From the NCBI GenBank assembly GCA_032158295.1, contig CM063248.1:16602787-16666786 (forward strand): a stretch of DNA of 64,000 nt. The letters run 5' to 3'. Below are positions 1 to 12,100 of the stretch, one piece after another (position 1 is the first letter of the stretch; each line of letters opens with the position of its first letter). A program made the position numbers and the translations under genes. The stretch comes from Pycnopodia helianthoides (lineage: Eukaryota > Echinodermata > Asteroidea > Forcipulatida > Asteriidae). A model generated the notes under the pieces. The model saw only the letters and a list, made by a program, of their open reading frames with translations, was not told where the DNA came from and did no database searches.

Positions 1-464
1 GTCATTCATGGCATAATTGTACATGCTGTTTTAATAATATCTTAATTGATTCATTTATATTGCGCAAGTAACTTGGTAGCAATATATTCAGATGGTCATT
101 ACATTGTTACAAAAAAGGGCGGGATCGAAGTTTGCTTTTTGCTTTCAGACAAAGTGATGCATTGATTGCTGCAAACTTGAACTACTTAGTCTTTGTTTAT
201 GACAACAAGATAATTTATGTTTATTTCTCACTTTTGGATTGTGAAAGCTGTGTCCATACACTACACTTATGACCCTTTACCTTAGCGCTTACGAATTTTC
301 TCCCGATTAAATAAATATATATTTTGTTTTAAATAATCCAGTACACTATCTACAGACTTTACACTATAAAGACATTCATACTTGCTGGTTTCAATAATTA
401 CAAACTGTGGTACAGCACCTAGGTTTGGGAAAGGAAAGGCCACACTAAAGTGTGCATGCAAATT
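1..464. other. 3' flank of EXOC1, nothing identified
   Basis: AT-rich sequence without a supportable gene. The short open frames on the minus strand around 280-610 have no recognisable protein character. Confidence 0.5.
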
Positions 465-470
465 TCCCTC

Positions 471-706
471 ATGTTTCCCCCTCCTACTGTCAGTGACTCT
501 TGGCAACATTTTCCAGTGAGTTGACCAACCATTTGAAACCATTCGACTGCCAGGGTTATGTACGGTGGCACAACTGTGCAAAGAACTAACTGTGTACTGT
601 GTACATGCATGCCATCATGGTATCATATTGCAGGCTGGCATAGTTTATCTATCATTCAAAACCACAGTGAATGGTATTGAATGGTCAGACAGCAAGAGGG
701 TTAACA
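471..706. repeat. MITE-like element, GTTAACCCTC ends
   Basis: About 235 bp bounded by inverted CCCTCCTACTGTC / GACAGCAAGAGGG ends. Related sequence is at 16768-17092 (inverted, with a duplicated inner part) and 27614-27753. The shared core reads GACCATTCAATATCATCCAC and TGTGGTTTTGAATGATAGAT. Confidence 0.55.
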
Positions 707-919
707 GATTTTGGGATCCACTCATCTGTTAACATGACATTTAGGGTACAGACGTCTATAAAAGTGCACCCAACTTGTTTGCTCCATCAATGACACAAGA
801 CTGAGACCGGATTAAGCCAAATAGTCCAGTCCTCTTTCTGGTATTATGAGATTCAGTAATCATTACTGCTATTGCACACAGGGAACTTGACCAAGATGAC
901 TGCAGTATGACAAATTCCT

Positions 920-1318
920 GGGCCCAATTTCATAGCTCTGCCTAAGCACAAAAAGTAGCTAAGCACAATACAATTATGCTTACCTAAATAAGGTTACCAG
1001 CCAAAATACCATGTCACATATACCATCTGTGATTGGTATCCTGCCTTATTTTGCTTAGCATATAACTTGTTTAAGCAATAGTTTCTGATTTGTACACAGC
1101 TCTATGAAACTGTGCTCAATTTCATAGAGCTTCTATTGCCTTCTAAAGAACAAGAAGTACCTAAGCACAACAAAATGATGCTTGCCATAATAAGGTAACC
1201 GACCAAAACACCATGTCACAAACACCATCTGTGACTGGTATCCTGCTGATTTTTGCTTTATATCACAAAGTTGTTGAGCAATATTTTCTGCCGAAGTTTT
1301 CTCTAAGACAGTGGGCCC
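920..1318. repeat. Two adjacent copies of the GGGCCCAATTTCATAG inverted-repeat element
   Basis: The first copy (about 920-1111) starts GGGCCCAATTTCATAG and ends with the diverged inverse AGCTCTATGAAAC. The second (about 1113-1318) follows directly and ends GTGGGCCC. Both share TAAGGTTACC and TGACTGGTATCCTGCT-like inner blocks with 20071-20264. Confidence 0.65.
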
Positions 1319-2097
1319 TGCTGTGAGACTGATGTGTCTGAGGGGAGCTTCTTGTTGCCTACTTCTCAGCTCAAATGATGATAACATTTCTGGCAGATGT
1401 TACACAGTAGAGTGGCAAGATGGAGGAGGTTGACACACAGAGCTATGTATAATGAAGAGAGTGCTAACTTGCCCTGCGTTTTGAAGCCGTGTGGGTACAT
1501 CAATTTGTGTGTGTACAAAACTATGTAAAAGCTTGACATTGTGTACGACTGTTGTATGCTTATACTCATGTCAGTGCTGTTGTTCTTTTCTGCGCGTTGT
1601 TGAATCGATAAATTGATAAAAAGGAAATTAGCCGCTGCAAACTGCTTACTAGCCAAAATGACCCATGGTATAATTGCAAAGTCGTTAATGCTACACTACA
1701 TTCAATCTGAGCAGACTCTTTCTCAAAGGTTCATGATAACACAGTGAATGTTTGTACTGCACTCATACACCTGTAAGTGTGTTTTATCATTTAGCCCTTG
1801 AGAAAGATTCTGCTCAGGTCGAAACATTTGGCAATTAACAATTTTTGAATCTGTAACTTAAGGGCATCCTTCAGTGCGTGCATAATTTTGCACACGTAAT
1901 GCAAACCCTCATATGCCATGTGCGTCACTTTCAACATGTAACCGTAGCTCTATGAAAAATAAATTTGCTCTTCAGTCACGCTCAAGCCTCGAACATGTCT
2001 GCCTCCAGGAGGCTTTTGAAAAAAGGAAAAATGCACGCGCAATCAAAAGTTAGCACTCCGGTCAATACCTATGCGGCTGGATGGGTTGACACTGCCT

Positions 2098-2250
2098 TTA
2101 ATGGGACTGAGCTATTTCAGAGAAGAACTGGAGCAGGTCTTGCACCTTGAAGTCTAGAGTGACATTAGCCCCCGGGTAGCAGCGGTGAATCAGATCCTCA
2201 AAGTGTTTATACTGATGGATGAATTCATCTTGCATTAAATGCCATGCAAC
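2098..2250 (-). CDS. EXOC1: EXOC1 coding exon 22 (terminal)
   Basis: Residues 822-871 and [43 protein letters not shown] and the C-terminal SEIAQSH match the vertebrate ending CSSIAQSH. It is separated from exon 21 by a 6.2-kb repeat-filled intron. I could not identify the poly(A) site. Confidence 0.95.
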   Translation of the reverse strand, partial: VAWHLMQDEFIHQYKHFEDLIHRCYPGANVTLDFKVQDLLQFFSEIAQSH

Positions 2251-3101
2251 CTGTGTACGATCACCAGAAATGATAATATTATTAGGCATCGGCAAAACAT
2301 AAGCTGAGGTTTTTTGTGATTTTGGAAACAAGAATACTGACAACAATGAATCTACAAATCTAATTACTTGGTTATGATATGTGACATACTAAAACCAGGC
2401 ACTTTGTACCTAAACCCCAAACTGGGCTTATGTCTTCATCAAATAGATGAGAATAAAAACCTTTCAACAACACCTAATTAGGCCTGTAAGGTAAGTGAAC
2501 ATCTAAAACTGAACATTTCTTCTGGTTCCCTAAACACAATCGTCATGATCCTGCGATTGGCGCTTGCGTTATTGAATGTGTAATGAAATAAATAAACAAT
2601 CAAATAAATAAGTGATTCTCAATAATATCCAATGTTTATGACATTGCATCACATTGCTATCAATGGCTGATGTTTCAGTCGTCTTCACTAGAAAATGCCA
2701 TTGGCACATAGCTTATATTGATTTGAAATGTCCTAATGTTTGCAGAGCCCCAATTAGCCTTTCTTGAGATATGGCAGCCACTATAGGAGTGCACTGTTTG
2801 GTTTGGGTTGTATACTGACAAATTTACCCAAACCTTAAAGTGTCGTAGTAGTGTGTCCACCCAATCTCAAAATGGCATATAGAAACCAGTATTAACTGTT
2901 TGGGCAAACTATGGGTGAAGAAATGTAATAAATAAATAAATATCAAGTAGTAAACCACAAAGGAATTTAACTGGGTAGATTTGACATAAATTGGGGTTGA
3001 ACACATTTTTGACAGCTCAGTTGGTAGAGTGCTGGCACATTAATCTGGAGGTCGTTGGTTCAAATCCCCCTCTAGTCAATTTGTCTTTGCTCAACCCAAA
3101 A

Positions 3102-3132
<31 letters not shown>

Positions 3133-6100
3133 GATAAATTAAAATGACAATATAACTAAAACACAGACAACATGTAGCGAAGGAAATATATCATGATTGA
3201 CATGCTTTTCCATTATTGTTATTATTATATCTTTCTGGTATTGAAACCAAGGGACCTTCAAAAGTGACAAGCACTGTGACCAGTAGGCCTGAAGATACCT
3301 GTGTACAGAAAGAATGGTTGCAAATTCATGTGATTCGGGGCACCCAGCTCTATCTCCAAGAGTAGCGTTTATGTTACACAGGTGGTTGACTGGTGCACAA
3401 ACCTTGAATCTCGCTTACAATATCACGGGTGTACACAAAAAAACATAAAATAAAATAAATAAACTAGAAAATAATACAGTCATGTCTCTGTCCTCACTTG
3501 CCCCCTCTTAAAAAAAAAAGGGGGGAAAAAAACACTAGTTATGATATTGCCTGTTTTAAAAAGATACAAATAAAGTCAATTTTTTGCACTGAGTGTCTCT
3601 CGTGAGAACTAGCCGTTATTACAAAATCGACAAACAGAGATTTTGTATTGAGCCTCTCTCAGGCCGAGTTTGGCATTATTACAAGAGACAATGTTTTTTG
3701 CAGGTACGTTGTTAATGAAGCTTGCATTCAAGAAGACCTTGAGAATTTGCGTAATGAGACCAACTTAAGATTTCTCAAGGACAGAAATGTCTTCCTTAGA
3801 TTAAGAATAATCAACATTGAATCTTGGCATTAAATCTTGGCACTATTTGACATGCAAGTACCATCACCTTGTCAGGGCTGCCAACAATGCATCTTGCAAT
3901 CAGGGAGACTTAGCACAACAATCAAGGAGATATTTAGAATAACATTCAACAAGTTAGAGGAAAAGTTTCCATAATCAGGGAGATTGTCAAATGTTTTTAT
4001 CAGAACATGGGGAAAAAAAAATTCAGGGAACTTTTCTGCAGAATCAGGGAGAACTGGCAGCTCTGGCTTGTATCAATAACACAAAATCCAGCCCTGGTTG
4101 AGTGTTTATTACAAGTATGAACTATGACATTCAGATAGGAGTGGGAAAATCAACATGAACACACTGTGAGGAGGTAAACATGTTATATTGCATTGGTGAA
4201 GCTGACCAACAAACAACGACCTTGGAACAAAGTACCCATCAGGTCAACAGAGGGGGCTCTTCCCGCATCCCCCCAGAGCCGTTTGTTGAGGGAGTTGCGA
4301 CAACTTGTGATAGAAGCCATTTTCGGTCCAAAAACACAGGGTGCCAGACCAGACTGCACATTGGGTTGTGCAGCATTTGGACCGAACATGGTGTCCAGCA
4401 AAGAAAACTGGTCCCTCTATGTCGAAACTCTCTCAATACAGAGCTCTGATTCCCCCTCTGGAGGCCTTTGTAAAATAAACATCAGGTGTGAAAAGTCAAT
4501 GATGCGGCAGCACAGTACAAGTACCCCTAGGAGTCAAGGGAGCAAAGGGTTCCAGACATCGTGTAAGGTTCTTGTCAATAAGCGCCAGATGTGATAGCTT
4601 GTCACATAAGCCTGACTATCAAATTATCCCTGTGTGTTATCCGCTTATTTCAAAATGCAAAGCTCATTTAATTTGAATAAGCCAGGCAAGTTCCTGTTGT
4701 AACACATTTATCTCATCTTTAAAATAATCTTTCATACATTGACAATCTGTTTAGCTCTCAGACTGTACTTTGATGTGTCAAGTTATATTGAATCAATTTG
4801 AAGGAAAAATTGACTTATTGACAGAGGTTACGTCCGTCACTTGCACTATGGTGGCGGTACTAACTGTTTGTATTGAAGAACCACAGTAGTCAAGAGCTTG
4901 AAATTTCTCCCTAGTCACACTAGAGAACTTTTAACTTGAAATTTACTGACACCAACTTTTGTTGAAGTTGATCACTCCTAAAGTTTGAACATTATGTCAG
5001 TTACAAACTTTCCTTGGTTTACAAGGTGGCAGAGTCTGAATAACAATGAGAATGATCAATACTTATATAAAGTGCTGGTATCCACCACGGATGGGCGCTC
5101 AAGGTAATGATATATTTTCTTTGCTGATTACTTTTTACGACAGGAATGCAGAGCTATGAACTATGAGACCCAGCATCTTGTAAGGGTCTAAAGATGCTGC
5201 AGCACGTTCTGCAGTCAACCATGTCAGAAAACATGGGGGGTGGTGCAAACCCCTTCTCCTGACACGGGCTTTTTCACGTGCATTAGACAACACATGGGAC
5301 CAACGGCTTTACCTCCCATCAAAAGAATGAAGCAATAATGGTTATGTGTCTTGCTTTGTGTCACGACCGGGACTCGAACCCACACTCTACTGTTTAGAAA
5401 CACCAGCGCTTGAGTCTGGAGTGCTCAAACCACTCAGCCATGACACACCTGTCTCTGGTCTGAGGAATTTAAACTGAGGTGGTTTAGTTGTGACTTAGCA
5501 GGTCATTGAACCAGACACTATTCAAATCTAACTCGCAAATGGCTCTTATTGGGGGTCAAGACATGACCTTGAAAGCTTGCACCGACAACAAGACTCCAGA
5601 TTTCCTAACAGTTGTCTAACAGTGCATTATAAAATGAATTTTGCGATAATCCTACTGTCACTTTCAGGTAGTGAACTGATTAATGTTGCGAATGGTAATG
5701 AAGCAATTAGACAGTTCCTGCCGCATCGTAGCCGATAAGAGCACCGGACTTAAGCTCTGGCATTTCTGAACAGCAGAATGTGGGTTTGAGTCTCGGTCGT
5801 GACACTTGTGTCCTTAAGCAAGACACTTAACCTTTATTGCTTCATCCTTCAGATGGGAAGTAAAGCCATAGTGTAATGCACGTAAATGAACCCAATGCAC
5901 TTATCACATGGTGCTGCGTAATAAAAAAGGTCTCTTACTTCAAAACGTAGCTCTGCATACCATGCAGGAAAAATACTGAGCATTTTGAGATGCCCAACGG
6001 GTGTGATGAAGCACTGTATAAGAACTACGTATTATTATGAGTCATTTATCAACTCGTTGCACATTAACTAATGCAACTAAACTAGTTTGTGTGCTCTATA

Positions 6101-9100
6101 ATCGCATAATGACAACCACGGAGGAAACATTTACAACTGCATTCATACTAGGTTTTGTATTAATTTGAAGATCTTATCAATAACTTATCAGTATCTTAAT
6201 GGTAGAGCCCCTGCTTATCTCCAGGACTTGGTTCAACAATATCAACCTACGTTCCAAAAACAAATATCTTCTGTCAGCCCCTGCAATTACATCTACATCC
6301 TATGGTTCTCGCTCATTTCAAAGTGCTGCTGTGCACCTTTGGAGCAGTTTACCACACAATTTTAAAACTGGCTAAGACTACTGATCAGTTTAAAGGCAGG
6401 GTATACATTTGGTAAATGTCAAAGACTAGTTTCCTCACTTAGTGTATCTCAACCTATGCATAAAATAACAAACCTGTGAAAATTCCGGCTCAATGGTCAT
6501 TGAAGTTGCAAGAAAATAATGAAAGAAAAAACACCAATGTTGCATATAATTTGTGCTTTCAAATGCCTGAGAAAGGATTCATGCCTGAAGCCTTTCTCAG
6601 ATTCAAATATTTTTAGTAAGAAACTACCTCTTTCTCAAAAACTACATTACTTCAGAGGTAGTTATTTCTCATGGTGTTTTATACTATCAGCAGCTCTCAG
6701 GTGCTCCTTACCAAGTAAGTTTTTATGGTAATGTATGTTTTGAGTAATTACCAAAAGTATCCACTGCCTTTAAGACCCTAGCTAAATACATCTGTTCACT
6801 CAATGTTATCACCGTTAACTTAACACCGTTAGCAGACTAGTCAGTCTATTTTTACTCTTGTTTTTTAAAAGTGTCTTTGTGAACTTTTGACTGTGTGGAG
6901 ACGACTTGAAATGCAAATTTGTTTTCACCTTTCTCGCCTTTGTTTCTCCTTTTCTAAAACACATAGGGACCTCACTGTAATATGCATATATAAATATTGT
7001 CTATTATCATTATCAACAATTTGGGGTTAAACGAAGACAAATTTTCTAGAGCAGGGTTTGAACCAATAACCTCCGGATCAAAGTGTCGGCGCTCTACCAA
7101 CTGAGCTATCTAGCCCTATGTTGGTGGTCACCCTATTTTGCCAATATCTTTGTTCGGGGTGCCAGTCAGAAGCCATTCAACCATTAACTGCTGTGTAGCC
7201 AGGGATCACACCCAAGTTTACGATACAACCTGGGAAGCGGCAGCCAAGGGATCGCCTTAAGGGGATGCGACTTATTATAATTATTCTTACTATCCTACAC
7301 AAAACAGACAGACCATACAGATCCCAAAGTATCGTACTATTCTTCACAACACTTGTCTCCCCTTATCAAATTGATCTCCCTTATCCACAGTCACTACATC
7401 CCATATACTTGTGTCATCTTAACCCCAGTCTCCCTTCCATAACAGCCCCCACTCCCCTAAGTGCTTTACTTTACTCACAACCCACACAGATGAGTGAATT
7501 CTTCTTTTTGTTTTACTTTTTCCATCAAGTAATAAACCACAAGGGAAACTGACTGGGTAAATTTTAAATGATTTTGGGTTGAACAAAGAAAAATTGACCA
7601 GAGCGGGATTTGAACCAACGACTTCTGGATTAACTTGCCGATGCTCTACCAACTGAGCTATCTCGCCCTATGCTGGCAGTCTCCCTATTTTGTTCATGGG
7701 TGCCAGTCAGAAGCCATTCAACCTGTAACTGCTGTATAGCAGGTTGTATTGTAAACTTGGGTGTGATCCCTAGTTACACGGCAGTTACAGGTTGAATGGC
7801 TAGATTCAAGATACTCAAAAAATAGGCAGACCGCCAACATAGGGCTAGATAGCTCAGTTGGTAGAGCACCCGCATGTTAATTCGGAGGTCGTTGGTTCAA
7901 ATCCCACTTTAGCAAACTTTTCTTTCTTCAACCCCAAATTCTTATTTTTTTTTGATAAACCAGAATAGCAACAATAATGACTGTTCAATCCACCAGAGAG
8001 GTCATGATGTTAGACACTTAAGAACATTCACAGATTTTTTACATCACCACAAACGGAAAACTAGAACTTTGAACAAGGTAGTTCTTCCCCTTTTTTTTCA
8101 CCCAATGGCAAGTTTATTTCTCTAAGACTGCCCAACGGCAAGGAGAGACCTAGACCAAAATCCTGAAGTCAGGAGTAATCTGAATGGTGAAAGGCTAGAA
8201 TGCAATTAACTTCATCAGGTGCATTTACCTGACGCTCTCCCAAACTACACTCAATTTTCTCAGAACCACCTGGGCCCCAATTTCATGGCATTCCTTACTG
8301 CGGACTTTGGCTCTTAAGGTCCTTGAGATGAAGTGCTTTACACAGGGCGCAATGAGCACAGAATTCCGCAGTCAGCAGTGCCATAAAATTTGACCTTGCT
8401 CACGTCTAGCTGGCTAATCGTGGTTAATCTGTTTCACCTTGCCACCAAAATCTAATGGCTGAGAAAGATCTTACCTGCATCAAGTTCTCCTCTTCGCATA
8501 ATGTCTTTTCCATTTTCCTGTAGAGGTTGTCCAGGCCTCGTCTCACCTGAAATCAATTAATACAAATCAAAGCTTGATCAAGATGGACAACTACAGTGAG
8601 GTCATTCTGAGCATTAGGTGTAATGCCCGCACGCTAATGAGCAGTACAGCAGATCAGACTCAAGGTCAGGTGTCTGAGACAGTGGAGTGTAACTTTGAAT
8701 CTCAGTCACAACAACTTAGCCCTCGAGAAAGACGCAACACAACAAGGATCGTCAGTTTTTCCACTGGATCATCCAAGCGTGTCCAAGGTAGGAGACACTT
8801 CCCACATGAAAAGCTCAGCCAATAATCTCTAAATTCCAGCTGACCTTAAATTTTAAAAGACAACGGACCAATCCGTTTTGCTTCAATCCTAAACACGTTG
8901 ACCAATCACAACCGCGAACGCGTGCCAAAAAGTCTGACATGTCAAAATTTCACATGAACTTTCTGTCATTTGGGTTGCTGCATCACATCTTCTGTGTGAG
9001 CTGCAGGGCAGAGCAGCTGCAGGGCAGAGCAGCTGCAGGGCAGAGCAGCTGCAGGGCAGAGCAGCTGCAGGGCAGAGCAGCTGCAGGGCAGAGCAGCTAT

Positions 9101-12100
9101 AGGTCAGAGCAAGATGCATGTACAGTATATGCTATTATAATACATGAATGCCTCAATAAGAATTATGCAAACTAGCTTTGATTCGATTTACCTAAATTTT
9201 GCCAAGCACATGTGCCAAACATGTCAAGGTGCTAGTTTTCAACAAGATTCATAGACTCGGCCAGTCCCTCCGACCCATTCGATGTTGCGTCCCCTAGTGG
9301 CAACGAATACAAAAACTAGCGCCGCCAATCAAGATTAACTTGCTACCCACTTGGGCGTTGTTGTTTCATTTGTCTCCCATTCAATAGTTGCAAAACTGAG
9401 GCTGGATGGGAAAATATTCTGTGCCAATTTGGTTTAACAAAAATAATAGTAGTCAAGATTGCTTGCAAATAGGGAACTAGACTAAGATGCTGGTAGTATG
9501 ATAAAAGACTATGGCCGTGTCCAAATTGGCCGCTACAGCTACGGCTACGGCTACAACTACAGCTACAGCTAAATTTCCAAGTCATCATGCGCCGAGGTAT
9601 AGTCCCTCCTTAGCAACACCCTTAGCCATAACTGTAGCCACCGGATTCGGCCTACAGTCCTTTTTGAAACTACGTCCTTTGCTTTGACACTGGCTTAGTC
9701 CCCATCTACCTGTTTGAAACCATGTCCCAAAAGTGCACGCTTTCAAAGCTGAAGCCAAAGTCGGAGCCATTGTTTTGAAAAAGGTCGTCCCTGATCCACT
9801 TTAAGACCCTACCTCTTTTCCAGGATATTCCCTGATGACTTTCCGAAGCTCTTGTTTATTGAACGCCATCTGGTACCCAACCTCCTCTTCTTTGACACCC
9901 TGTGACACAAGCACTTGGATACCTTCAAAGAATTGCTGCAATAAGAAATAACCCAGATTACAATCCCAAACAATAAATGATTCAAACCACATTTTGAGAT
10001 TATGAGCTCTTTTTAATAGATGTTAAATTTAAATCGGGGATAAAGATTTTTATTTGGTTTTATCCATACACCAATGTGTGTAAAGTACTGTATTCTCAGT
10101 ACTTTCTCAAGTCCTGTGAAAAAAAGGCCTTTGCTATTCTAGAGCAGATGTCTTACCAACTATAGACCACCGAGATTGCCTGGTAGCTAGACGCAGTTTG
10201 AATCCTGGTCATGGGTTCGAATCCCACCCAAGTAATATGCATGTGGATCTTTTTCAAAGGACTCGGGGAAAGTACTGAGTATACAGTGCTTTACACACAT
10301 CAGTGTAAGGGTAAAACCAAATAATAGTATTACCCCTAGCAGTGTCCACGGCCGATTAAACTGGCGTAATTTTTTCAAAGAGTGTGTTGCGGGGTCGATT
10401 TATCAACCCTACTTATACATCATTTGTATTGGTTACAACACACCACATGACCTTAAAATGACCTTTGTGAAAGTTCAAGTTGTGACCAACATAAAGTTGT
10501 GAAAGTTAGCTTTAAACTTGTGTATGCCTTGAATGTAGTCATCGTTTCTGGAATTCAAATTTGCAAGACTATTTGCCAAAACCTCAGCTGCATTGAAATT
10601 AGTCTGGCCCTGCCACCTCAAAATTCATTATCACAATTATTGTGATTGCATTCTAGGTACACAACAAAAACGGTCGAAGCATGATCAGGGCCCAATTTTC
10701 ACTGATCTGCTTAAGCAGAAAATATTGCTTAATCAAAAATGAGCTGGATACCAGTCACAGACGGTACATGTTACATGGTATTTGGGCCGGTATTCTGGTG
10801 AGCATAATTCGGTTGAGCTTAGCTATTTTTTTTCTTTAAGCAGCTCTATGAAGGTCTGCTGGTCAGTCGGTATGTCTGTGTTCCTCTGTGATATCTTACG
10901 TTGAGTTTGTCCATAGGTCGTCCCAGAGACACTCTGATGTAGGCTTCTAGGTGGTCATTGTATTTCTGCTTGGCTTCTTTGCGTTCTGCTTCGAGACAAG
11001 TTATTTTCAGTCTGGACAACGTAGCTGCAAATGAACAAAAGCATTTTATCAATAAACCAGGAGGGAAACTGACCAGGTACATACAAACCAATCTTGGGTG
11101 AAAAAAAACCCCCCAAAACTAAAGCCAGGTTTGAACCTGTGACATCTGGATTAATGTGCCAGCGCCCTACGATCCTCCCAATTGAGCTATCTACACCCTA
11201 TGATGGTGGTCTCCTTATTTTGTCAATATCTGTGTGTGTGTGTGGGGGGGTCACTAGTCAGCAGTCAGAAATCCCGAACTAGTAAATTTTTTGTTTGTTT
11301 ATCCAAAATTTGATTTATAAATTCAAATAAACATCTGAAGTATAAGATGTTTTTACACTTACCATGTAAATGATGAAAGTTCTCTGTTGGAATAAATGAA
11401 AACAAATCTATTGTTAATACAAACTTGCATCTATTTCATTCAGTTAGAAGCTTGGTAGATTAATTATATTCGAAAGAGTAAATTATCCAAAAAAATTAAT
11501 GGTTTAAGAAACATGCTATAACAATACTTCATTCGAAAAGGTTTTTTACAAAGTAAAACATGTTTAAGTTATTGTTTAAATCAATAAGCCTGGCAAGGTA
11601 AGTTATACACAAGATTGAAACAAATACAAAAGTAGCTAATGGCCTGACGTTTTGACCCTAGCAGAGTCAATCTCAAATGATAAATGAAAACACAACTCTA
11701 CTTTTAAGAAACACTGTATAAAACAAATTTTGTTAAAAAGGCTGTTTTAAAAGTAAAAACATGTTTAGGCAATTATGTACATCATTAGGCCTGGCAATTT
11801 AAGTTACACAAGATTAAAACAAATGCAACAATGGATAATGGGCTGACATTTCGTTCCTAGCAGAGTCATTCTTAAATACTGAATGACATCAAAAGTATTA
11901 CAAGTATATACAAATATTATTAGTGTCGCAAAAACAGTCAGATGGAAATGGAGTGAGAAGAAAGGAACAGAATGCAATCAGAAGAAGAGCAAGATGAAGA
12001 AAAAAAGTAATCGGGAAGGAGACAAGTGTGGGGAGGGGGAGGGGGAGGAAATGGGTGGAAACACAAAGAGCAGAATCAAAGGTTGGAAAGGGAGAAAGGG

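Noticed and set aside
4193..4594. 133-codon plus-strand open frame
   Set aside because: Covers the hAT-like MITE at 4274-4448, which recurs at 60041; not a gene.
7843..7916. Functional tRNA-Asn gene
   Set aside because: Tail, flanking family sequence and multiple dispersed diverged copies show a SINE; the stems are imperfect.
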